From NCBI GenBank assembly GCA_002070095.1, contig MWCR01000001.1:1-64000 (forward strand): a stretch of 64,000 nucleotides of DNA, in the 5' to 3' direction. A model generated the notes under the pieces. That model had not been told where the DNA came from, searched no databases, and saw nothing but the letters and a program-made list of their open reading frames with translations. Below, piece by piece: positions 48,234 to 57,900 of this stretch; within the stretch, counting starts at the first letter, position 1, and every line of letters starts with the position of its first letter. The translations under genes and the position numbers were made by a program. Source of the stretch: Parcubacteria group bacterium ADurb.Bin192 (lineage in GTDB: Bacteria > Patescibacteriota > Patescibacteriia > 2-12-FULL-60-25).

Positions 48234-48355
48234 TGGACCTTGAGGGAATCTCACATCGCAGCGCTCTTTCAAGAACCTTCGGGTTCTCGAATAACTCTCC
48301 TCCGCATGTAAGAAACTACCGTTTCCTACCACCTTCCCGTTCGAATCCCTCAAGT
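48232..48355 (-). ncRNA. Candidate structured RNA ending in a tRNA-Ala-like CCA tail
   Basis: On the minus strand the 5' end CTTGAGGGA pairs perfectly with TCCCTCAAG near the 3' end, leaving GTCCACCA as a single-stranded tail, identical to the end of the nearby tRNA-Ala. Two inner hairpins are clear: GTAGGAAAC-GGTA-GTTTCTTAC (48324-48303) and CGAGAACC-CGAA-GGTTCTTG (about 48291-48271). It has no anticodon arm. A strong terminator follows at once. Not tmRNA, SRP or RNase P RNA by any motif I can see. It may be a stable CCA-ended RNA or a decayed tRNA-derived element. Confidence 0.5.
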
Positions 48356-48386
48356 ATGAATATTGGTTATTGAAATTACATATTAC

Positions 48387-48412
48387 AAAAAAACCGTCTT
48401 AAACGGTTTTTT
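48387..48412 (-). terminator. Terminator of tRNA-Ala
   Basis: Minus strand AAAACCGTTTAAGACGGTTTTTTT, stem AAACCGT/ACGGTTT with T-run, just after the CCA. Confidence 0.8.
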
Positions 48413-48414
48413 GT

Positions 48415-48491
48415 TGGTGGACCTTGAGGGATTCGAACCCTCGACCCCCGCGTTGCAAACGCGGTGCTCTAGCCAGCTGAGCTAAAGGCCC
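48415..48491 (-). tRNA. tRNA-Ala (anticodon UGC)
   Basis: 77 bases on the minus strand. Acceptor GGGCCTT/AAGGTCC with one G-T pair, D-arm GCTC/GAGC, anticodon stem CCGCG/CGCGG with loop TTTGCAA giving UGC, T-arm GAGGG/CCCTC with TTCGAAT, discriminator A and encoded CCA. Confidence 0.95.
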
Positions 48492-48599
48492 GGATCGATA
48501 ATTAAATTACAATTTTCAAATATCAATTATCAAATTTAGGATTATCGATATTGAAGACTGAAACTTGTTATTTGTGGGGCTATATTAGGGCTTAAACTA

Positions 48600-49020
48600 C
48601 AAAAAGTCAACAATTCATAGAGCATGTAGCATATAGCATGTAGCATATAGCATGTAACGTGTAACAAAAGACTAACTATAGGGCGTTTACGTAACAATAT
48701 TATATTTATTGTATGTTATGTGTGGATGGGGGCTAGGCTCTGACGTGGTGAGGGAAGTTGTTTTTAGCAGATTGCCACGGCACGGCGTTCGCGAACGCCG
48801 TGCCGTGGCACTCGTCGGACTCGCTCCTCGCAATGACATGGTTGAGTAATGAGATCCTGAACCCCCACTATGTCTTACGACTTCGAGGGGCACGGTAAAT
48901 TCAGGATGACGGGGGGTGGTTACGTAGGACGTAGGATGTTGGATTGTTTGTTACATGCTACGTGCTACATGTTTCGTGACGCGGGACGTAGGACGTTATG
49001 GACGTTAAGTACGCTAGGCA
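48600..49020. repeat. Composite repeat island
   Basis: No gene. 48621-48662: heptamers CATGTAG, CATATAG. 48775-48838: GGCAATCT/CTCGCAATGAC element with a palindromic GGCACGGCGTTCGCGAACGCCGTGCC core, cited in two parts for length. 48850-48912: GATCCTGAA...TTCAGGATGAC hairpin split by a 33-base insert. 48950-48972 ACATGCT-type and 48976-49015 ACGCGGG/ACGTAGG units plus ACGTTAAGT. Confidence 0.8.
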
Positions 49021-49030
49021 AGTTATCCTC

Positions 49031-49059
49031 TCGACCTGACCGCGTTCTGTAATTATACT
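49031..49059 (+). promoter_or_regulatory. Promoter of the 49070 gene
   Basis: TCGACC, 17-base spacer, TATACT (49054-49059), ten bases before ATG 49070; leaderless arrangement. Confidence 0.6.
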
Positions 49060-49069
49060 GGCACAAACT

Positions 49070-49798
49070 ATGAGAAAAGCTTGGTCAATTCTGCTTTCCA
49101 TACTATTGGGAGCTTTGGTGGTGGGTATTGGCACCGGATATTTTTTACACTTGGCCAATAAAGACCGCCAACTGCTGGCTCTAGAGGCCCAGCAGGCCAA
49201 AGCCACGGCCATCCGCACACAGCAAGAACAGCAGAACGCCATCCACGAAGCCAACGAAAAACTGGCCAAGGCCAACGAAGAAGTCAAAAAAGCCCAAGAC
49301 GTATTAAAGGCCGTGGAACAAGAAAGAGCCTTATTGGGACAGGCCACTCCCCTGGCTGAACCGCCGGCTAAAAATATCAAAGACTGGCAAATACTGATTT
49401 CAACCAATCAAGACATTTCTTTTAAATACCCGTCTGATTCGATCGTTACGGAAGACGATAATAAGAATTTGACCATAGCCGAAAAAAAGGCCGGTCAACC
49501 TCTTCAATCCGAACCCTGGCTGATGGTTCAGCCTTATTCTGAGCAAGCCGAAGACCGGCTTAAAAATCAAATCACCAGCTCAACACCGGCGGTTTATTTT
49601 ATCAAAGGCAAAATACTGGCCGGAGAGACGGGCTATAAAAATGGTCAATCTCAAGAGGGAGCCTACTATAGAATTTATAAAGACGGGGTTACAACTCATT
49701 TGCTTTGGATTGAAGATTACAAATACGGACAAGGAAAACAGGTTAAGCCATTGCTGTTTGAAGATCTTTTGGGGACATTGGACTTTCCTAAAGAATAA
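49070..49798 (+). CDS. Membrane-anchored coiled-coil protein
   Basis: 242 residues. An N-terminal membrane helix (WSILLSILLGALVVGIGTGYF) precedes a coiled coil (about 30-88; LLALEAQQAKATAIRTQQE, KLAKANEEVKKAQDVLKAVE) and a globular domain (105-242) beginning WQILISTNQDISFKYPSD and ending LLFEDLLGTLDFPKE. The FKYPSD start and the FDxLLxTxxF end resemble small PsbP-like or DUF domains found in CPR exported proteins, but I cannot name the family. It is probably extracytoplasmic and membrane tethered. The Cys-rich mini-gene follows after 18 bases and may be co-transcribed. Confidence 0.6.
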   Translation: MRKAWSILLSILLGALVVGIGTGYFLHLANKDRQLLALEAQQAKATAIRTQQEQQNAIHEANEKLAKANEEVKKAQDVLKAVEQERALLGQATPLAEPPAKNIKDWQILISTNQDISFKYPSDSIVTEDDNKNLTIAEKKAGQPLQSEPWLMVQPYSEQAEDRLKNQITSSTPAVYFIKGKILAGETGYKNGQSQEGAYYRIYKDGVTTHLLWIEDYKYGQGKQVKPLLFEDLLGTLDFPKE

Positions 49799-49816
49799 AG
49801 TTTATTTTTGTAAAAT

Positions 49817-49972
49817 ATGAAATGCGTAAAATGCGGACAAGAAATTATTGATGAAGAGTGTTCATGCCCGGTCTGTCACGGCCCCATGATCTGCGAAAAA
49901 GGAATCTGCCATTGTGATTGCGGAAATAAATTAAAAGAAGACCAGTGCTACTGCGCGGACTGCACCAAATAA
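49817..49972 (+). CDS. Cys-rich mini-protein with zinc-ribbon-like motifs, 51 aa
   Basis: ATG 49817 to TAA 49972. Twelve of 51 residues are Cys: C-x2-C at 3-6, C-x-C-x2-C at 15-20, C at 26, C-x4-C-x-C-x-C at 31-35 and C-x-C-x2-C at 44-49. The pattern suggests two or three small metal sites, likely zinc or iron-sulfur. It contains no signal peptide. Similar tiny Cys-rich proteins are usual in bacteria but this one is not matched to a named family. Confidence 0.65.
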   Translation: MKCVKCGQEIIDEECSCPVCHGPMICEKGICHCDCGNKLKEDQCYCADCTK

Positions 49973-50219
49973 AAATTTTTACATTAAAAAACTTTTTTTA
50001 AGATGATGTTGTGGATAATCCCATGACATTTTTTATATTTTGTTTTATTCAAAATAACGGATTGTAATAAAAAAACAGCCATTGAAAAATATTTATCAAA
50101 ATAAGCCAATAAAAACAAGCATTTAATCAAAGTTTAACGGTTAGCGATAGAGAAAAAAATTTTTTATTTTTTATGATAAGAAAAATTATATTTTATTTTT
50201 TTTAATCTTGCATATCTTC
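49973..50219. other. AT-rich stretch without a gene
   Basis: About 250 very AT-rich bases with no ORF. TGTGGATAA at 50010-50018 is a perfect DnaA-box match but is isolated. Nothing else recognised. Confidence 0.5.
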
Positions 50220-50245
50220 TTGACATGTCTTTTTTGTGTTATAAT
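50220..50245 (+). promoter_or_regulatory. Promoter of the histone-tail-like gene
   Basis: TTGACA (50220-50225) and TATAAT (50240-50245), both perfect, with a short 14-base spacer. The short spacing may lower basal activity or mean an activator is needed. Confidence 0.6.
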
Positions 50246-50257
50246 TATTTTGTGCTT

Positions 50258-50297
50258 ACAGATGTCGAACTCTGTGAACATGAATTCCGACATCTGT
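50258..50297 (+). other. Leader stem-loop of the histone-tail-like gene
   Basis: ACAGATGTCG (50258-50267) pairs perfectly with CGACATCTGT (50288-50297) around a 20-base loop, within the 5' leader, before a GTGAGGTG Shine-Dalgarno. It could be an operator in DNA or a hairpin in mRNA. Confidence 0.65.
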
Positions 50298-50334
50298 CAG
50301 TCATGATCTTAATAAAGAAAGTGAGGTGATAAAC

Positions 50335-50475
50335 ATGCCAGCTAAGAAGAAGACAACCAAAAAGAAGGTAGCCAAGAAGCCGGTAGCCAAGAAGAAGGTC
50401 GCCAAGAAAAAGGTAGCTAAGAAACCGGTAGCCAAGAAGAAGGTCGCCAAGAAAAAGGCCACCAAGAAGCGCTAG
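50335..50475 (+). CDS. Lysine-rich histone H1 tail-like DNA-binding peptide, 46 aa
   Basis: ATG 50335 to TAG 50475. The product is MPAKKKTTKKKVAKKPVAKK followed by four more repeats of the type VAKK(K/P) and ends ATKKR; more than half the residues are Lys and there are no acidic residues. Such AKKP/VAKK repeats match the C-terminal tail of histone H1 and of chlamydial/bacterial Hc1-Hc2-type proteins. It should bind and compact DNA or RNA in the nucleoid. The codons are near-perfect repeats, so length may vary between strains. It has its own promoter, leader hairpin and strong terminator, fitting tight control. Confidence 0.85.
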   Translation: MPAKKKTTKKKVAKKPVAKKKVAKKKVAKKPVAKKKVAKKKATKKR

Positions 50476-50491
50476 TTCTTTTTGCAGGAGG

Positions 50492-50523
50492 AATCCCACT
50501 GTTTAATACGGTGGGATTTTTTA
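50492..50523 (+). terminator. Terminator of the histone-tail-like gene
   Basis: AATCCCAC and GTGGGATT around an 11-base loop, followed by TTTTT. Confidence 0.85.
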
Positions 50524-51765
50524 TTCAAACAAACCGGACTGTTTTAAACCCCCTGAACCCACATCGACTTTAATCTCTCCATATACACCATCATAACCCG
50601 GCCTCGTATCCACTTTTCCTTGGCGCATCATTAAAACAGCCCGCGCTATATCCGGCTCGGCTACGGAAGCCAAAGCTTGAGCGTCCAGATCCAGCAAAAT
50701 GGCGAATTCACTGGCAAGACTCATCATTTTTTCAACTTCTCTTTGCACGACTTTGCTGGCCTTGCTCTTGCCGCGGCACTGGGCCACCAATTCTTTTAAG
50801 GGGACAATACTTTTAAAAGGCACAGCTCCGGGCGGACGATCCGGATTAGGCGGTCTGTCAGCCAAATCACTGACACGGGAGAGAACACCTACGGTTAAAG
50901 GACGTCCGCATTTGGGACACAGGCCTTTATTTTTTTTAGTCGCATCCGGCGCGCACCAATAACCGCAGTCAGCATGTCCATCCGCGTGATACTTGCCCTC
51001 TTCCGGAAAAAATTCGATTGTTTCGATAAATTTTGACTGATCATGTTCCAACAAAATTCGGCGCAGTTCATGGTAGCTGGGTTTATCCATCTCAAAAACA
51101 TTAGCTTCTCTTCCCAGATTTTCACACGAATGCGCGTCCGAATTGCTGACCAAAAAAATTTTGTCCAAGGCGCTGATCCGCCAGTTCATAAGAGGGTCGG
51201 ATGATAAGCCTGTTTCCAAGGCATAAATATATTGAGCGTAATCGCCAAAACACTCTTCCAAAGAATCAAACCCGGACTTGGAGCCAAAAACCGCGAACCA
51301 AGGCGTCCAAATATGAGCTGGAATTAGCAAGATTCTTTCATCAATATCCAAAAGCATTTTTAGTAATAACTCCGAATCCAAGCCCATAATAGGCCGTCCG
51401 TCGCTTTTCAGATTAAATCCCCGGTCCGAAAGAGCTTGTGTCACCTTGTCCAAAGTGATCAAATCCGGAAAAAGCAAAACATGGTGCACTCTCCTGGTTT
51501 TATCACCGCGCTTATAGATACAAGAAACTTCAGTGGTCAAACAAAAAGCCGTGGGACAATCGCTATTTTTTAAATAAAAGGCGCCTTCACGTTCTTCGAG
51601 CAGGTCTCCGATCTCGCGTCTCCAGACAGGATGCAGAGCATCACCCGTGCCGATATATTGGATGCCCTTGCGCACTCCATAAAGCCCGATATTGGGCAAA
51701 GTTAAATCCTTGGAGCAAGAACGGGAAAATCTGGAATGGATATGCAAATCCGCGATAACACGCAT
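50521..51765 (-). CDS. Endonuclease Q-like PHP-domain DNA repair nuclease
   Basis: 414 residues from ATG 51765, which has TATATT eight bases upstream; an upstream TTG/ATG reading is less likely. The PHP metal motif DLHIHSRFSRSCSKDL at the N-terminus, TGDALHP, the IPAHIWTPWFAVFGSKSG block and SNSDAHS supply metal ligands. Near 250-300 is the zinc site (GHADCGYWC...GLCPKCGRPLTVGVL), then the helical C-terminal domain. This order matches EndoQ, described in Thermococcales and some bacteria, which nicks DNA 5' of uracil, hypoxanthine and abasic sites. The family also includes uncharacterised bacterial proteins, so substrate range is inferred. Confidence 0.85.
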   Translation of the reverse strand: MRVIADLHIHSRFSRSCSKDLTLPNIGLYGVRKGIQYIGTGDALHPVWRREIGDLLEEREGAFYLKNSDCPTAFCLTTEVSCIYKRGDKTRRVHHVLLFPDLITLDKVTQALSDRGFNLKSDGRPIMGLDSELLLKMLLDIDERILLIPAHIWTPWFAVFGSKSGFDSLEECFGDYAQYIYALETGLSSDPLMNWRISALDKIFLVSNSDAHSCENLGREANVFEMDKPSYHELRRILLEHDQSKFIETIEFFPEEGKYHADGHADCGYWCAPDATKKNKGLCPKCGRPLTVGVLSRVSDLADRPPNPDRPPGAVPFKSIVPLKELVAQCRGKSKASKVVQREVEKMMSLASEFAILLDLDAQALASVAEPDIARAVLMMRQGKVDTRPGYDGVYGEIKVDVGSGGLKQSGLFE

Positions 51766-51971
51766 AGACAGCCAATATACTACAAAATCAAGCCGAACAA
51801 CAAGCTCAATAGACCCCGACAACAAAGATACTTGTCCGAGATTAATACCAAATTTTATATTTTATATTTTATATTTGATAATTGTTATCTTATCTCAATC
51901 CCAAAGGTTGGTTCCGTACCTCGCACCGCCATGCAAGAAACGGAAGCCACCTCTAAGATCGACGAACGATC

Positions 51972-54900
51972 TTATGTCCCCTCACCTCCTTCCGCAGACT
52001 CAATAATTTCAGGTTCTATAATTACTTCTGGCAACTCAAGCGGTTCAATGATCGCTTCCGTTTCTTGCTCGTCATCTGATTGATTTTCTTGAGTATCGAG
52101 CTCGACAACTGGTAACATCGCTTCTTCTAAAGGCGGATCAACCACATCCGCCGGCTCGACAACTTGTTCGGGCAATGTTTCTGGTTCGCTGATGATTTGA
52201 GTTTCGCTATTTTCCGGTTCAACAACCTGCTCTGACTCCGGATTATCTCCGATAGCTGTCGTCGTAGTCGTATCAGATGCATTGTTATCATCAGCCTCTT
52301 CATCCAAACTCAAAGCTTGAGACTGCACGCCTACGGCCATCCAATTGAATTTCATGGTTCTGCCGCAATCAGCCGGGTTAAGACACGAGCCTTCGTCCAC
52401 CTCGATCCTAAAGCCTTCCTTGGTCTTTTTAGCGATACGGAACCTGCCCAGCCAAGGAGTAAAATATTCTTCAGCATCAGACTCGGGCGTCACCACCACA
52501 ACAGGCACCTCATCAAAAGGAGTCTTAAAGACAATCTCCACCCAGGCTTGACCGGCCGGCACATCAACCACTCCGGCGGTGTTTTCAGAGACTATAACGC
52601 GTCCCATAAGGCGAACATCCCCGCCCACGGTCAAGTCTCCGGCTATCAAAGCCGCTGTTCTGACTATTAATACATCCAATTGGGCGCTTGAGACGTTATT
52701 TATGGACGAGCCATCCGCTACTTGCGGATTGATTAATCCACCCATAACTTGCTCAATGGCATAGGCGTCACCATTAAAAGCTTGTTGAATAATTTGAGTT
52801 GACGTTGTCTCCCCTAAAAATCCGGCTATTTGGCCCAAAGGCGAATCTTGACTGCCGAAATAATAACCTGTTTGAACCACCATCATAACTGTGCCTGTTA
52901 AAGCGTCGCTCGTCCCGCGTCCTGCGTCCTGCGTTGAAGAAGAAAATGATTCCAAAGCATGACCAATGATCATGCCCGGTTTGGTGGCTTTCATGGCATA
53001 ACCCGAAATTGAAGCTGAGGTTAGCGGATCACCAACCGCGACCTCTCCGTTTTCCAAACTGACTTTTACCGGCACACGGCCAACCAAGGCTATAGCCCGC
53101 AAATCTTGACCTTTTTCTTTGCCTGACAATAAGAAGCCGGGCTTGGCGGAAACAACTCCCAGCAAACTCTTTTCATAACTTGCTTCGCTCTTTTTAACAT
53201 ATCCCGCGTTTTGAGCATCTAAAACGACCACATCACCGGCTGTGATGCTGGCATCCAAGGTAGGATACATTTCCGCCAAGTCATAAGCTCCAGCTTCGGT
53301 AATCAAACCGTGTGAAAACTTAAAGGCGCCGGTTTGCGCATCATAACCCGTGCCCGCACCCTGGTAATTTAATGATTCACTGGAAAACCACATGGAACCC
53401 GTAGATGAACCGGCTTCCATTTTTAAAGCATAAGAAGATTCGCGGGCTTTCTGGTAATAATAAACCTGACCATTGCCCGAGGCATTACCACGGCCCGCAT
53501 ACAACACACCGTTTAATTCAGCGAAAGAATATGTGGCCTCAAAACCCGTACCAGCATCACTAGTAATAGGATCGGTTACTCTATACTCAACGATATCACC
53601 ATCATTACCACCGCCTTCGTAGCCCAAAAATAGCGAGCCATCATAAACCTGCATAGCCGGTACACGGGTGATTTGCCCGCCGTTATCTATCACCGTGCTA
53701 AAGTCACCGGCATTGTCGCATAAAAGATCATTACCGGCCGCCTGTGGCTCGCACCTCTGGATATCACCGTCAGCATTGCTGGTACCATTGGAGATGTACA
53801 AATAACCATTATAAACCACCGCCTCTTCAATGGTTTCATAAGTGCCGGCCGTATTATTAAACGGACGCGTCCAGTCTCCGGCTGCATCGCATCTGGCAAT
53901 ATCGCCGGCTGTATCCGGTTCGCAATAAAAAGTATCACTATCATCCGTACTCTGGCCCGTGAAAGCATATAAACGACCCAGATAGACCGCCAACGCATTA
54001 GCTCTCTCAAAGCCGGCCACAGGCAAAGCTACATTGGTCCAATCAGCTGCATTATCACAAGCCGTGGCCACACCTCCGCCGGCCGGATTACACACGCCCA
54101 CCGAAGCGCTGCCCGCCACCCCCGTATCATTGGACGCGTATAGATAACCATTGAACTCAATTAATTGACTAATACGCGCCGGCCCGGCCGGGAAAACCGC
54201 GTCAGACCAATCGCCTGCGTCGCAAACATCCGCATTGCCCGTAGCGACCGGATTACACACCATGACATCTCCCAATCCCGCACCATTACCCATACCGGCA
54301 TACAATCTGCCTTTATAAACAAGCAAGCTTAAAACTTGTGAATACGTTGCGCCACTGTATGAAGCGCTCCAATCAGCCGCATTATCACACAAAGTCGTAT
54401 CACCTCCTCCAGCCGGATTACACACTTGAATATCACCGTCACCCGCACTGTCGCCTTGGCCGGCATACAGATAACCATTAAAGACCGCCAAAGCACGAAC
54501 CGATTCAATGCCCGTAGCCGGTATGTTGGCCGTGGTCCAGGAGACTTCGGTTTTGGAAGGCGCGGGCGTGATCGTTACGTTGCCGCGGGCTTTGGTTTCG
54601 CCGTTAATATCCAGCTTGGCTTCGGGGTCGGAGATGCCAACACCTACATTACCGCTATAGGCGATAGTCAATCTTTCAATACTGGCTGTATAAAATCTCC
54701 AATTTTGGCCGGAATAAGGAGTAAAAATAACATTATCCACCCAACCCGCGTCAGAACCTTCGGATATACTTATATCCTTATCATAAGCCCATCTGATGGT
54801 GTGCAGTCCGGCGGAAATCGGAATGCTCACGGTTGCAAAATTTGTTTCACCCGAAATCCTGGAATAATAACCGCCGCCTGCATTGGAACAATTAACTGAA

Positions 54901-57900
54901 TTGTCAATACAAACCATCAAATAATCATAGTTAACTTCCGAGCTGACCCGCCAGTCAAATTCCAAAACTCCATTGCCTGTAAAATTATAAGTGATTTCCA
55001 TCCAGGAAATTTGGTTATCAGTTATATCTCCATTCGTAGCTGAATAGGTACCTTCCGTAGAAGTCGAGGCATCCTGCAGCCAATTGGCATTACCGCCCGT
55101 GGTCCATCCGGCCGGCGGAAAAGATCCTTCGAAACCCGAAATAGATTCTTGCGAAGCGGCTACATCGGCGAATTGGAATAAATAATCACCGCTGTCTTGT
55201 TTATACAAACTCGACTTACCGTATATGGTGCTGGTAGCACCCACGCGCAAATCCGTACCCGCATATAAACTGCCGCCCACACCCAATTTATCCGCGTAAT
55301 AAGCATCATTGCCGCTCAAAACAAAGGTACTGTCCAGACCACTGGTATAAGTAGTGGTGGCAAATAATAAATTTCCAGCATTATCCACGCGCATTTTCTC
55401 ATTGCCATTATTACTAACCGCAAATTGCTGACCTGAAAGCTCAGTCAAACTCCAAGGCGTAGAAGTGCCAACAAGCAAGGAATTGCCGTAAATATTATTC
55501 CATCTTAAACTCGCGGATCCCAGATTATATAAATCTGTTGTGCCCGGCAAAATCGATCCCGTAGAAGTCCCCCCTCCAAACTGAATGGCATTGGCCGTTA
55601 CATTGCCTTGCGTTGTCACTTGATTCAAAGTCGGCACCGAAGTTGTTACCGCCTGACCATTGATGTACATGGCAGAGGAGGAAACATAACCCGTAGCCAA
55701 CACATTGGTTGAAGTTACGTAGTTGACGACCAATCCTTGCCAGCGATGAGTTGCATCACCCAGAGCATAAGTATCCGTAACAGCTGGCGATAAATTCGAG
55801 TTGATGTATCCCAAAACCGCCAAGTTCGTTCCCGTGGCATTGATAAATAACGCTGACGTCGAACTCACGTTACCATCGATCCAAACATCTTGTTGAAATC
55901 TGAAATTCGCAGTTGATGTTCCTCCCGCAAACTGAATGTCATGTGTAGTGGTATTCCCGGCATTGGTAACAGTTTGTAATGTCGCAGCCGCCGCGGATGG
56001 ACAATTGGTGCCATCAGCCAAACAGGGCAAAATGCCGTTAATTCGAGTATCGGATGATAATCTGGTTGGGCCTGTAACACGCAAGCTTGTACCCGTGGCA
56101 TTAGTCCAAATCAAATTACTCGACGTGGCGGTATTCACTGTTAAAGCGTCAGAAACAATCAAGCCCGAAATATTCATCGAATTACCTGTTGCGTGCGTAA
56201 ATTGGATACCTTGCACTTGGGTCGTACCTACCACATGCAAAGTACTGGAAGGATTATCAGTACCCAAACCCAAACGCTTGCTCGTATTGTTCCAATAAAA
56301 ATTATCGGCATCATCTGTCATGAAATCATTAGACGTCCCAAAAACTACCCCGCCATCCGAGATCCTTCCGTTGCGGGGTGATCCCAAAGAAACCAAAATA
56401 ATACCTTCTGTGGCGTGCGACTGTACAACAACTCCAATCTCAACGGTTATACCGGGTGATTCCGGCCTGATGGCCGTATAGTAACCGGGCGTCACCGCTG
56501 AAAGATACAGGCTGGTACCCGAAGCAAAACTTGAAGTATCAAGAAAATGCACTTTTCCAAAACGCGTAATGTAACCATGATCGCCAATACCGATGTCATG
56601 AGTAGCCATTCCCATGATGCGCGCCGTGGAACTGCTGGCCGCGGAAGCCAGCTCTATGGTTGGATGTCCATCATTATCAGCGCCTGTAATATATACGACT
56701 TGTCCATTGGTAATCACGGATCCCGAATCATTATAAACTTTAATTATGCTTTCTTCCGCCAGATTGACTGTCATTTCGGAAACTTCATTATAGTATGATA
56801 AAGCGGCTTGACTCTTATCATAAAACAATCTGCCTTCAAAATATGCGGGATTGTCAGCGGTGGTTATAAAATCAACATATGTACCGGTAGCATTGATAAA
56901 CAAAGCCGAAGTAGAGCTGACGTTTCCGGATACTATTAAATTTTGTTGCATCCAAAAATCAGCGGTCGATGTACCTCCGGCAAATTGCAACCAGTTGGTT
57001 GTGGTATTTCCGGTATTGGTAACAGTTTGCAAATCCGGCGAAGTGGATGACGGACAATTAGTGCCGTCCAAAAGACAAACATTGACTCCGCCAATCATTG
57101 TATTGGATGGCAAGCGAGCTAAGTTGGTAACATAAAGTTTTGTGCCCGTGGCATCTCCCCAAAATAATTCGGATGTTGTAGCCGAACTCAAAGTCAACAA
57201 ACCCGTAAATCTGCCGTCGCCGTCAACATCCAGCGTGTGCGAAGGGGTGGTGGTTCCGATGCCCACATATTGATCAGAAGTGATGCGCATGACTTCGTTG
57301 TTTGCCAATGTGCCGCCGACCGCAAATTTGATAACTGAAGATGAAGTAGCGGCCACGATTATCAAATCAGAAGAGTTACCCATCAAATAACTATCAAGTG
57401 GATTGGCGATCGTAAAAAATGGACTATTGAATCCAGAGTTGGCTATGCCAAGAGCAGTATTAAAATTATTACCCGGAGTCGCCACATCGGCAGAAGCTAC
57501 AAAATTAGCTGTGGCAAAATTTCCAGCATTGGTATTTCTGGCATTGACCACTAAATAATTATTAAAGTCGCCTCCAAATTGAGCGATGGACGCACCCAAA
57601 ACCGGAAAATCACCGCTGCCAACTTTCAATGTTTCGATGTTCAAATTGGTTGCCGTGGCATTTTGCATTATAGTATTGGCCAATACGGCATCACCTGAAA
57701 TCAATGAAGTGCTGGAAACCAGCCCGGATAAAATCAGGTTGGTTCCCGTGGCGTTGACAAACAAAGCCGAGGTAGAACTAACGTTGCCATCCACGCGTAC
57801 GTCTTGCTGGAACCAGAAGTCAGCCGTGGATGTACCTCCGGCAAACTGCAACCAATTAGTCGTCGTATTACCTGTATTTGTAACAGTATGCAAATCCGGC

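Noticed and set aside
48232-48355. Second tRNA gene, tmRNA or SRP RNA
   Set aside because: There is no anticodon arm, no tag frame and none of the conserved SRP apical bases; only the CCA tail is tRNA-like.
50010-50018. Replication origin suggested by a perfect DnaA box in AT-rich DNA, with others at 62304 and 63971
   Set aside because: The boxes are single and kilobases apart, and no dnaA, dnaN or rpmH gene is nearby.
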